Assembly: GCA_039024315.1 (NCBI GenBank)
Contig: JBCCQN010000002.1
Coordinates: 124,001-188,000, forward strand
Direction of reading: 5' to 3'
Origin: JBCAWW01 sp039024315
GTDB lineage: Bacteria > Bacteroidota > Bacteroidia > J057
DNA: 64,000 nt
This document shows, piece by piece, positions 33,998 to 41,399 of the stretch. The notes below the pieces were generated by a model. The model saw only the letters and a list, made by a program, of their open reading frames with translations. It had not been told where the DNA came from and ran no database searches. The position numbers and the translations under genes are program-made. Within the stretch, counting starts at the first letter, position 1. Every line of letters begins with the position of its first letter.

Positions 33998-34813
33998 AAC
34001 CCATTCTCTAATCCGTGGCGTCATATCACAAACGAACTCCTGCCCTCGGGCTACGGATTGCAGGCGACGCCATTGACCCGACGTTCCGCGAATAGCGGTA
34101 CCCTGACGCTTTTCATGATAAGAAAGTCTACATAAGCCTTTACGAAACAAACAATCCGGTAAGCGCCAGATGGAGCGATTTTCTCCGGTCAAAGTCAGCA
34201 CTCTGTCTTCGCGATAATCAAAAGTCCCCGCTCCTGGCATACCGGGCCAGTAGGATGAGCGTTCGGCGGAGACGTAAAGCAAATTGCCTTGCCGATCATA
34301 ACGATCCTTAAATACATGATGCGGATGTCTCTTGGCCCAATCAGGGGTATCCACTAAACTTAAATTGATTACCTGCCCTACTTCCAAATAGCCGTAAAAA
34401 ATATGTTGATCTGGGGCTTTACTCCTAAATCGGAGAACGCCTTTCTCATTGCGTTCCGCTTCGCGAAACCAAGCAAAAAACAGAAATAAATCACCGGGCC
34501 CAACGCCTCGATCTGCTAGATGTGATGCAGCCGCACCGGTCTGCCCAAATGCAGCTTTCCAGCCTTCCAAACGGTCATGAAGATGAGACTCCACTAAATC
34601 TGGATCTAAGTGCGCCTCTGAGTAAAAAGTGATTCCTAATTGCTGCATTTGCTCAAGGAAATTGTGCTTTTCATCCCAACGCAGGTCTTGGTAAAAGATA
34701 TCCGATCCTGCTTGCGGTATCGGTAAAGCATACAGCTGATCGCCAAGGCGAGGGTTAGGCGCACCACCCGTTCCGGAATCAAAACCTTTGCGACTTATAA
34801 TCAATTTGGGCAT
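33983..34813 (-). CDS. Nmad3-family protein (nucleotide modification associated domain 3)
   Basis: 276 aa. KLIISRKGFDSGTGGAPNP at the N-terminus and the following LYALPIPQ match the opening of the Nmad3 family (KLILSRKGFD...GG.PSP). GDLFLFFAWFRE, HIFYGYLEVG and FKDRYDRQGNLLYVS are further recognisable stretches from memory of the family. Nmad domains were defined by Iyer and colleagues in comparative genomics of systems for complex base modification; the biochemical activity of Nmad3 is not established. It is a lone gene here, monocistronic. The frame contains two family A-like motifs (about 34083 and 34452). Confidence 0.7.
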   Translation of the reverse strand: MPKLIISRKGFDSGTGGAPNPRLGDQLYALPIPQAGSDIFYQDLRWDEKHNFLEQMQQLGITFYSEAHLDPDLVESHLHDRLEGWKAAFGQTGAAASHLADRGVGPGDLFLFFAWFREAERNEKGVLRFRSKAPDQHIFYGYLEVGQVINLSLVDTPDWAKRHPHHVFKDRYDRQGNLLYVSAERSSYWPGMPGAGTFDYREDRVLTLTGENRSIWRLPDCLFRKGLCRLSYHEKRQGTAIRGTSGQWRRLQSVARGQEFVCDMTPRIREWVKKIK

Positions 34814-34827
34814 AAAGCGAAAACTAT

Positions 34828-34857
34828 TTTGGACTTTTTAGTTTACTTCTATTTTCG
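34828..34857 (+). promoter_or_regulatory. Probable promoter of the GMC oxidoreductase gene
   Basis: TTTG, 18-bp spacer, TATTTTCG (one mismatch from TAnnTTTG), 36 bp before the ATG at 34894. Confidence 0.4.
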
Positions 34858-34893
34858 TTATCTTATGCATGCATACTACTTTATTTAACTCGC

Positions 34894-36504
34894 ATGAACA
34901 ATATAGATTATATCATAGTGGGCGCAGGCTCAGCTGGTTGCGTACTCGCCAACCGCTTGAGCGAGGACCCTGCAGTAAATGTGGTCCTATTAGAGGCAGG
35001 AGGCAAAGATAGTAAGTTGGAAATTCACGTTCCTGCTGGATATATCAAACTCCATAATAGCAAGGTGGACTGGGCCTATGAGACTGTCCCTCAGTCAGAT
35101 ATGGAGGGACGCATTATGGCTCAACCGCGCGGCAAGGTTTTAGGAGGTTGTAGTTCAACCAATGCGATGGCCTATATTCGAGGCCACAAATTGGACTATC
35201 AGGAATGGGCTGACTTAGGGAATCCGGGCTGGGATTTCGAGTCTGTACTACCCTACTTTACCCGCTCGGAGGACAACGCCCAGTTTGACAATCATTACCA
35301 CGGCAAAAATGGCCCTCTGCATGTTGGGCACACCTCATTTCGTTCGCCCTACGCTGATGCATTTATTGAATCTGCCCTCAAAAGTGGAGTAGAAGCAAAC
35401 GACGATTTTAATGGGGAGAAACAAGAAGGCGTGGGCTACTTCCAATACACTATCAAAAATGGTAAGCGGCATAGTACCGCGGCCGCCTTTTTGAAACCCA
35501 TCATGGGTCGTTCGAACCTCAAAGTGATCACGAAAGCCCAAACGACACGGGTTATCTTGGAAAACAATCGAGCCGTAGGCGTTGAGTACGTCCAAGCGGG
35601 TAAGCAAAAAAGTCTCCGTTGTAGTGGGGAGGTATTGCTTTCGGCGGGCGCTTTTGGCTCGCCTCAATTGTTGATGCTTTCAGGTATCGGCCCCGCCGAA
35701 CACTTGCAAGAGCACGGTATCCCTGTGGCAGTTGATCTCCCTGGGGTAGGCCAAAATTTACAAGATCATTTGATCATGGGCATGGCTAGCCGAGCTCAAG
35801 TAGGGCCTTCACTCAACCGAGCAGAGACCTTAGGTAATTACCTCAAGTATTTTGTCAATAAATCTGGTCCTTTAACCAGTGGACCACTAGAAGCTTGCGC
35901 TTTTGTCAAGCTGCGACGTTCGGATCGTCCTGATATTCAGTTCCACTTCGCCGCGGCACACGGGACGGATATGCACGATTATGATTCGATGCCCAAAAAA
36001 GAAGATGGCTTTAGCATCCTTCCGACCTTATTGAGGCCTCATAGTGCAGGGGAACTGCGCCTCAGCAGCAAAGATCCGATGGCCTACCCCCTGATCAATC
36101 CGCGCTACTTCTCCGAAGAAGAAGACCTCTTAACGATGTACGAAGGCATGGAAATGGCGGTGGACTTGGTCCATAGTGAATCCTTCCGCCACTTAGGGGT
36201 AGAGATGTATTTTCCTGCGGCTCACCGCAGCCGAACCGACCTACGTAAACACATTATGGAAAATATCCAGACTTGTTACCATCCGGTTGGAACTTGTAAA
36301 ATGGGCACCGATGAGATGGCAGTTGTAGACCCTGAATTGCGGGTTAGAGGCGTAAAAGGCCTTCGGGTGATTGACGCAGCCGTAATGCCGACCGTCATTT
36401 CTGGTAACACCAATGCCCCTGCCATTATGATAGGCGAGAAGGGGGCAGATTTAGTGAAGGGACACGTTCTGCAAAGCATGAAAAGTAATGAAAAGGTGAG
36501 CTAA
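34894..36504 (+). CDS. GMC-family FAD-dependent oxidoreductase (choline dehydrogenase-like)
   Basis: 536 aa, usual length. DYIIVGAGSAGCVLANRLSED (5-25) is the FAD-binding GxGxxG start. PRGKVLGGCSSTNAMAYIRG is GMC signature 1 and SAGAFGSPQLLMLSGIGP is signature 2. CYHPVGTCKMG near 465 carries the catalytic His. GMC enzymes oxidise alcohols (choline, glucose, alkanols). No betaine aldehyde dehydrogenase is next to it, so choline as substrate is unproven. No signal peptide; cytoplasmic. Confidence 0.92.
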   Translation: MNNIDYIIVGAGSAGCVLANRLSEDPAVNVVLLEAGGKDSKLEIHVPAGYIKLHNSKVDWAYETVPQSDMEGRIMAQPRGKVLGGCSSTNAMAYIRGHKLDYQEWADLGNPGWDFESVLPYFTRSEDNAQFDNHYHGKNGPLHVGHTSFRSPYADAFIESALKSGVEANDDFNGEKQEGVGYFQYTIKNGKRHSTAAAFLKPIMGRSNLKVITKAQTTRVILENNRAVGVEYVQAGKQKSLRCSGEVLLSAGAFGSPQLLMLSGIGPAEHLQEHGIPVAVDLPGVGQNLQDHLIMGMASRAQVGPSLNRAETLGNYLKYFVNKSGPLTSGPLEACAFVKLRRSDRPDIQFHFAAAHGTDMHDYDSMPKKEDGFSILPTLLRPHSAGELRLSSKDPMAYPLINPRYFSEEEDLLTMYEGMEMAVDLVHSESFRHLGVEMYFPAAHRSRTDLRKHIMENIQTCYHPVGTCKMGTDEMAVVDPELRVRGVKGLRVIDAAVMPTVISGNTNAPAIMIGEKGADLVKGHVLQSMKSNEKVS

Positions 36505-36545
36505 ACGCGCCAAAGTAAGAAAGCATACATAATAACTTTTGTCAG

Positions 36546-36585
36546 CAAATCGTTCCATTGGTAGCTTCGCTATTGGAACGATTTG
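36546..36585 (+). terminator. Hairpin after the GMC gene
   Basis: A perfect 12-bp stem (CAAATCGTTCCA, 36546-36557, with its complement at 36574-36585). No good T run follows, so it may be a transcript stabiliser rather than a strong terminator. Confidence 0.5.
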
Positions 36586-36593
36586 TGCCTTTG

Positions 36594-36770
36594 GGTACAG
36601 AGTAAAAAGTATTTAGTACCGAGTAGTAAGTATCCCGAAAGCTTTCGGGAGTATTGAGTACAAAGAAGAATGGCCTTGCTGAACTAAATAGCTCAATTTA
36701 CATAGGTCTTAATACTAATTACTGTTGTCTTAGTACTTAATACCATCGTCTAGGTACTTAAATTTTCGTA
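36594..36770 (-). repeat. Family B dispersed repeat with 18-bp palindrome
   Basis: Contains GTACAGAGTAAAAAGTATTTAGTACC, the exact palindrome TCCCGAAAGCTTTCGGGA (36633-36650), then GGTCTTAATACTAATTACTGTTGTCTTAGTACTTAA. It fills most of the 328-bp gap between the GMC gene and the next secreted protein; no gene is seen there. Confidence 0.75.
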
Positions 36771-36832
36771 ACCTATTTTTTTAGCTGTATTATATGAAGT
36801 AGACTTACGCTCAATCTATCCTACATATTAAG

Positions 36833-38047
36833 ATGAATAAACAGCTTATCTGTTTGGGGTTCGCCCTCAGCATGCTTTTTCCTTCTCTCCTCAAGGCACA
36901 GTCGGGCCTTAGTCAAGTCGAAGAACAGCTCGCAAACTATGCGACCTCTTTTTTGACCGATAGCAGTCTTCAGTATAAGATTGCCCAAAACAAACAGTTT
37001 TCCAGTCTTCTCCTCAAAACCCTAGCTGATCCTCAAAGTTATGAGTATCAGTGGGAGGGCCTAGAAAGCATTTCTATCCTAAAGCCCGAAGACAATAGCT
37101 TTCGCATATTTACGTGGTTTATCGTCGATAAAAAGCTCGATGAGTACTACGGCCCAGAGTATAACTATCACTTTGGCGTGGTTCAACGTAAGTATATCGA
37201 TCCTGAATCAGGTAAAACTGAGTACATCGTGATCCCGCTCTTCGAAATGAACGAAGTGCCTAAAGGAGTTGAAAATCAGCTACTTGATAATAATGAATGG
37301 TTAGGGGCGCTCTATTATCTGCCCAAAGGCCAGCAATACTTGCCTACTTATCGTTTGAAATACTATTCTCCTGAACTTAATCGACCCAATGGTAAGCCCA
37401 AAAAGATCAAGCAGGACTTTTATTTATTGATGGGCTGGAGTGGTAATGATGAAAAGAGTAACCTTAAAATGGTCGAAGTAATGTCCTTTGACCCTAAGCA
37501 AAAAGACCGGGTAACTTTTGGCGCCGATGTATTTTATTTTGATCAAATCCCCAAGTATAGAGCGATTTTTCAATACTCCGAATATGCTCCCTTCAGCTTA
37601 AACTTTAATTGGGTGTTGGATAAGCCCTTTGGTAAGAAGGAAATGATCGTTTACGATCACATGGGTACCCCCAAGGCAGGCGATCAAAAGCTAAAAGAGA
37701 TTTGGGATGTAGGGCCTGATGGCTCTTATGATGCACTATATTTCTACAAAAGAGGCGGATATTTTGAGTGGTACCGTAATGTAGAGCTCGCCGAACGCTA
37801 TATATCTAAGCAGTATCGCAAAAATCAAGAAGAAATTAGAAATAATCAGGACGCAGTCGCAGATCGTCGATACGAATCTGTCATGAGTGATTCTACCGCC
37901 CAGCAAATGATGGGGCTTGAGAAGGGCCGTCGCTCGTACAGAGCTCAAAAAAGAGCCGAAAAAGCCATGCTAAAGGAACTTGAGGAACAAAGACGTCGAG
38001 AAGAGGCTCGCCTCAGAGAAGCCGGCATTGACCCTAATGGCAACTAA
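36833..38047 (+). CDS. Secreted protein of unknown function
   Basis: 404 aa with a signal peptide (MNKQLICLGFALSMLFPSLLKAQ). The middle part is rich in aromatic residues and beta strands (FRIFTWFIVDKKLDEYYGPEYNYHFGVVQRKYID, DFYLLMGWSGNDEKSN, VTFGADVFYFDQIPKYRAIFQYSE). The C-terminal 70 residues are a charged helix (RRSYRAQKRAEKAMLKELEEQRRREEARLREAG). No lipobox or T9SS sorting domain. I recall similar proteins as Bacteroidota hypotheticals but cannot name a family. Confidence 0.6.
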   Translation: MNKQLICLGFALSMLFPSLLKAQSGLSQVEEQLANYATSFLTDSSLQYKIAQNKQFSSLLLKTLADPQSYEYQWEGLESISILKPEDNSFRIFTWFIVDKKLDEYYGPEYNYHFGVVQRKYIDPESGKTEYIVIPLFEMNEVPKGVENQLLDNNEWLGALYYLPKGQQYLPTYRLKYYSPELNRPNGKPKKIKQDFYLLMGWSGNDEKSNLKMVEVMSFDPKQKDRVTFGADVFYFDQIPKYRAIFQYSEYAPFSLNFNWVLDKPFGKKEMIVYDHMGTPKAGDQKLKEIWDVGPDGSYDALYFYKRGGYFEWYRNVELAERYISKQYRKNQEEIRNNQDAVADRRYESVMSDSTAQQMMGLEKGRRSYRAQKRAEKAMLKELEEQRRREEARLREAGIDPNGN

Positions 38048-38118
38048 AAATTATTGCTTTTTCGCCCTCAACTTTTCGAATATTTGAAAAGAAAATGCCC
38101 TGTTCATAGGAGATTTTT

Positions 38119-38148
38119 TTTGACGGTCTCTAATTATTTCTATTTTTG
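38119..38148 (+). promoter_or_regulatory. Promoter of the DUF3276 gene
   Basis: TTTG (38119-38122), an 18-bp spacer and TATTTTTG (38141-38148), an exact match to the Bacteroidota pattern TTTG-Nx-TAnnTTTG. It lies 37 bp before the ATG at 38186. Confidence 0.65.
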
Positions 38149-38185
38149 TACGTCATCTGGAATATTCTTGGAAAATTAGATTGCC

Positions 38186-38611
38186 ATGCAAGGGAGAGAT
38201 GAAGTGTACTCGAAAAGGATTAGAGCGGGAAAAAGAACCTACTTCTTTGATGTGAGGTCAACTCGATCCGAAGATTTTTACATCACCATCACGGAGAGCA
38301 AGCGCCGCTTCAACGGCCGAGGCTATGACAAACATAAGATTTTCCTCTACAAGGAAGATTTTAACAAGTTTTTCAACTCGCTCGAAGAGACAATCGACTA
38401 TGTCAAGACAGAGCTTCTGCCTGACTACGATTATGAGGAGTTTGACCGCCGGATGGAAGAAGATTATGAGCGGGAGTATCAAGGAAACTTTGAGCAATCC
38501 GAAGATCGCGAGCCTGCGCCTGCTGAAAAAACTAAGTCAGAGAACTTTTCCTCCGAAAACGAAGAAATCAATCTCAGTACTGAACAGTTATCCACTCGCT
38601 GGGAAGAATAA
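38186..38611 (+). CDS. DUF3276 / PUR-alpha-like nucleic-acid-binding protein
   Basis: 141 aa. DEVYSKRIRAGKRTYFFDVRSTRSEDFYITITESKRRF is the hallmark of the Bacteroidota DUF3276/PUR family, whose fold binds single-stranded DNA or RNA. The second half is acidic (YDYEEFDRRMEEDYEREY, then a Ser/Glu-rich tail). Typically highly expressed and of unknown physiological role. It has its own promoter and terminator, so monocistronic. The start at 38186 gives the family's short leader. Confidence 0.9.
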   Translation: MQGRDEVYSKRIRAGKRTYFFDVRSTRSEDFYITITESKRRFNGRGYDKHKIFLYKEDFNKFFNSLEETIDYVKTELLPDYDYEEFDRRMEEDYEREYQGNFEQSEDREPAPAEKTKSENFSSENEEINLSTEQLSTRWEE

Positions 38612-38636
38612 AGTACTAATAATCAACGATATAACG

Positions 38637-38668
38637 TCCTCCATCCTTTTGATGGAGGATTTTTTTTG
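38637..38668 (+). terminator. Rho-independent terminator of the DUF3276 gene
   Basis: Stem TCCTCCATC (38637-38645) and GATGGAGGA (38651-38659), 5-nt loop, then eight or more T. Confidence 0.9.
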
Positions 38669-38676
38669 TCTTTTTT

Positions 38677-38692
38677 TCCCGCTTCGCGGAAT
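38677..38692 (+). repeat. Family A hairpin (single)
   Basis: TTCCCGCTTCGCGGAA, with a CCGC/GCGG stem and TTC loop, directly after the DUF3276 terminator. Confidence 0.55.
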
Positions 38693-38765
38693 ATTTTTCT
38701 CTCCTCCTATGTCTAAGGTTCGTATAGCAGCTGCAGCCTAAGCCATTAACTCAAATTTTAAATCA

Positions 38766-39653
38766 ATGAAAGTTCAAATAGCAATTTTATCCCTCGCATT
38801 ATTATACGGCTCTGCCCAAATTTTTGCCCAAAAAGGCAAACCGCACAAGGGGCCAAAGCATAATCCAGAAATGCGTCAAGCCATGAAGGCTTATGCAGAA
38901 GAAAACGTCCTCCCTGTCATGCAAGCTCAAAGAGAGAAACTGGATGCCTCCCTTAGTTTGCAAGAGAAACAAACAGTAGCAGAGATCCGTGCCGAATTAC
39001 AGGCATTGAAAGAAAAAGGAAAAAACATGCGTCAAGCCCTCCGTCAATCAGAGGCCAAACCTACCGAAGCTCAGCGTGAAGAGATGTACGCTCACCGTAA
39101 AGAAATGCGATTATTGATGAATCAAGCCTGGGAAATTGCCGATAATCATGAAGCGGACATCCGGAGTTTGTTGGCAGAGATTAAACCTCAGGCCGAAACT
39201 TGGAAACAACAAATGCGCGCTATTGCTGAGCAATACCGTCCAGAGGATGCTCCTGAGCGTCCCGATCGTCTAGAAGGAACAGAAGGGCGACATGGCGGCA
39301 AAGCTCAGCGCGCTGGACGCACTGGTATGATGATGGAGTTACGTAATCCTGTGCACTTCCTCCTTTGGGATGGTACCGCTAAAGCCCTACAGGCCCGCGA
39401 AGAGAAGCTAGAAGTCTTTCCCAACCCAACTCGTAATGTCAATGAAGTTCGCCTCCGCCTAGAAGCAGCAGGCAAAGTGCAGATCAAACTTTTGGACAAA
39501 GACGGCAATTATCTGAAGACAGTTGTGGATGAACAATTGAGCGCAGGGAGCCACACCCAAAGAATTGATCTTCAAGGCCTTGAACCAGGTCTGTACTTCT
39601 ATCAAATCACGACCCCCAAGGGTAGTCGGACCAAAAAGATCATTCTTGAGTAG
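38766..39653 (+). CDS. Secreted helical protein with T9SS type A sorting domain
   Basis: 295 aa. Signal peptide ends QIFAQ near residue 21. Residues 30-160 are almost all charged helix with LSLQEKQTVAEIRAELQALKEKGKNMRQAL and HRKEMRLLMNQAWEIADNHEADI, reminiscent of Spy/CpxP-like helical proteins (resemblance only). The C-terminal 80 residues are a type IX secretion sorting domain: VFPNPTRNVNEVRL, then LLDKDGNYLKTV and PGLYFYQITTPKGSRTKKIILE. Likely anchored on the cell surface. It ends at a terminator embedded behind a family B repeat. Confidence 0.75.
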   Translation: MKVQIAILSLALLYGSAQIFAQKGKPHKGPKHNPEMRQAMKAYAEENVLPVMQAQREKLDASLSLQEKQTVAEIRAELQALKEKGKNMRQALRQSEAKPTEAQREEMYAHRKEMRLLMNQAWEIADNHEADIRSLLAEIKPQAETWKQQMRAIAEQYRPEDAPERPDRLEGTEGRHGGKAQRAGRTGMMMELRNPVHFLLWDGTAKALQAREEKLEVFPNPTRNVNEVRLRLEAAGKVQIKLLDKDGNYLKTVVDEQLSAGSHTQRIDLQGLEPGLYFYQITTPKGSRTKKIILE

Positions 39654-39754
39654 GTTGATAGTAGAGAGTAGATAGTACAAAGACCACTTTTGCGTCTCTT
39701 ATCCCATGAGACCTCCATACTTGTCTTAATACTATCTACTCAGTACTTAATACT
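39652..39754 (-). repeat. Family B dispersed repeat without palindrome
   Basis: GTAGAGAGTAGATAGTACAAAGACC at the left and GTCTTAATACTATCTACTCAGTACTTAATAC at the right keep the two ends of the element; the 18-bp palindrome is missing. It follows the stop codon immediately. Confidence 0.6.
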
Positions 39755-39764
39755 TATCAGGCGA

Positions 39765-39788
39765 GGGACCTCCGGGTCCCTTTTTTTT
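39765..39788 (+). terminator. Rho-independent terminator
   Basis: GGGACC-TCCG-GGTCCC followed by eight T, 110 bp after the T9SS cargo gene and beyond a family B repeat. Confidence 0.85.
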
Positions 39789-39826
39789 AGCAAATACAAA
39801 ACTTAGGCAGATCGTATATTAGGATC

Positions 39827-41140
39827 ATGGAAGCGCGATTGCACTCTGAAGAATTTATCCTTGCGGCTACCATCGAACCCAATGTGTGGCACAAATCAGG
39901 CTCCTTGACAGAGGCAAATAGACTCTTAGCCACCTATCCTAACTTGCCTCAGACGGGCTTTATCAATGCTTTGGTGTACGGTGAGCTAGAATTGGTGCAG
40001 CTCTACCTCATGGAAGATCCTAGTTTGGCCAATAAAAAGCAGGGACCAAGAGATTGGGAGCCTATTTTGTATGTCTGCTTTTCTCAGTATTTACGGCTCT
40101 CCGCCGAACGCCAAGCTCATTGCGTTGCTTGTGCTAAGCTTTTATTAGAGACAGGGGCGGATCCCAATGCCTATTTTATGGCTAATGAAGAAAAGGAGAC
40201 TGCTATCTACGGTGCCATTGGAATCGCCAACTCTGTTGATTTGGGCCGAGCCTTGCTCCAAGCTGGAGCCGACTTAGATGATGATGAGGTCTATTATCAC
40301 GGGGCAGAGTTTGACGGAGTTGAGGCCCTCGCTATGATGATCGAAGAATTTGGGATCCCTGATCGCCATAAAAGTACCGCGCTGATTCGCAAACTCGATT
40401 TTGAGGATTTGGAAGGTGTCCGTAGGCTTCTCTCTCTCGGCCTAGATCCAAACGCACAAGGCCATTGGGGTAAAAATGCCTTACATCAGGCTTTATTACG
40501 ATTTAGATCAACTGCAATCATCGAATTATTACTGACATTTGATGCCGATCCCAATGCGGCTCATGCCAATGGACAAACTGCCTATCAAATGGCCGCTCGC
40601 ATGGGCCGAACAGATGTATTAGCCGCCATGGAAGCTGCTGGGGCTAATACCAAGCTTAGTCCCAAAGATGAATTTTTAGCTGCCTGCACGAGAGCTGATC
40701 GCGCCGCAGCAAATTATCTTATCGCCCAAAACCCAGAAATCATTACCAGCCTTGATCCCCAAGAAGATTATCGCCTTTTGGTAGATTGCGCCCAACGCAA
40801 CCAAATCGAGGTTGTAAAATTGATGCTGGATCTTGGATTTCCCATTGAAGCCAAAGATGAACAAGGCTTTACTGCTTTGCTTGTCACTACATGGAATGGA
40901 CATGTTGATTTGATGGAGGAACTGCTCCAACGCAATGCCCCTCTTGAGATCCTAAATAAGTATGGCGGTACCGTGATTGATACTACCGTCTGGGGCTACT
41001 CCCACTATCCTGATCCCGACAAACCTATGGAGTTTATTCTCCAGCGTTTGATAGACGAAGGTGCCAATCTCAAAGCCATTAGCCCCTACCCTACTAAGGA
41101 TCCACGAATTGATGGCTTTTTGAGCCAGTATTTGTCTTGA
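39827..41140 (+). CDS. Ankyrin repeat protein
   Basis: 437 aa without signal peptide. At least eight ankyrin-like units are visible, for example GFINALVYGELELVQLYLMEDP, AKLLLETGADPNAYF, LGRALLQAGADLDDD, WGKNALHQALLRF...IIELLLTFDADPNA, GQTAYQMAARMGRTDVLAAMEAAGAN, RNQIEVVKLMLDLGFPIEAKDEQGFTALLVTTWNGHVDLMEELLQRNAPLE. Likely a cytoplasmic protein-binding scaffold; no catalytic domain. The first 30 residues lie outside the repeats. Partner unknown. Confidence 0.88.
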   Translation: MEARLHSEEFILAATIEPNVWHKSGSLTEANRLLATYPNLPQTGFINALVYGELELVQLYLMEDPSLANKKQGPRDWEPILYVCFSQYLRLSAERQAHCVACAKLLLETGADPNAYFMANEEKETAIYGAIGIANSVDLGRALLQAGADLDDDEVYYHGAEFDGVEALAMMIEEFGIPDRHKSTALIRKLDFEDLEGVRRLLSLGLDPNAQGHWGKNALHQALLRFRSTAIIELLLTFDADPNAAHANGQTAYQMAARMGRTDVLAAMEAAGANTKLSPKDEFLAACTRADRAAANYLIAQNPEIITSLDPQEDYRLLVDCAQRNQIEVVKLMLDLGFPIEAKDEQGFTALLVTTWNGHVDLMEELLQRNAPLEILNKYGGTVIDTTVWGYSHYPDPDKPMEFILQRLIDEGANLKAISPYPTKDPRIDGFLSQYLS

Positions 41141-41191
41141 GCATTCGTGTTGAAAAGTCTTTAGTCTTTCTGCCTCCCGATAGCCATACAA

Positions 41192-41232
41192 GAGCGCGGA
41201 ACGCTTGTTATAAGCGTTCTGCGCAGCAGTAA
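41192..41232. repeat. Family A inverted pair, compact
   Basis: GCGCGGAACGCTTGTTATAAGCGTTCTGCGCAGC: two family A halves joined back to back with only a few bases between. Behind the ankyrin gene. Confidence 0.6.
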
Positions 41233-41266
41233 AAACAAAAAGCAGAGCCCTCCATGAGGCCCTGCT
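41231..41266 (-). terminator. Rho-independent terminator of the cytochrome/PA14 gene
   Basis: Read leftward: AGCAGGGCCTC-ATG-GAGGGCTCTGCT (small internal mismatch) followed by TTTTTGTTTTT. It lies beyond the family B repeat that follows the stop at 41400. Confidence 0.65.
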
Positions 41267-41271
41267 AGTAT

Positions 41272-41393
41272 TTTGAAGTAAAGAGTATCCCGAAAGCTTT
41301 CGGGAGTATTCAATATCAAGAAAATAGCCTTGACGAACCGCACTCCTCAATTTTCCTGAGTCTTAATCCTGAATCCTATTGGCTAAGTACTCA
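41272..41393 (-). repeat. Family B dispersed repeat with 18-bp palindrome
   Basis: GAAGTAAAGAGTATCCCGAAAGC contains the start of the exact palindrome (41288-41305); GAGTCTTAATCCTGAATCCTATTGGCTAAGTACT is a diverged right end. It stands 6 bp from the stop of the gene at 41400. Confidence 0.7.
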
Positions 41394-41399
41394 CATTCT

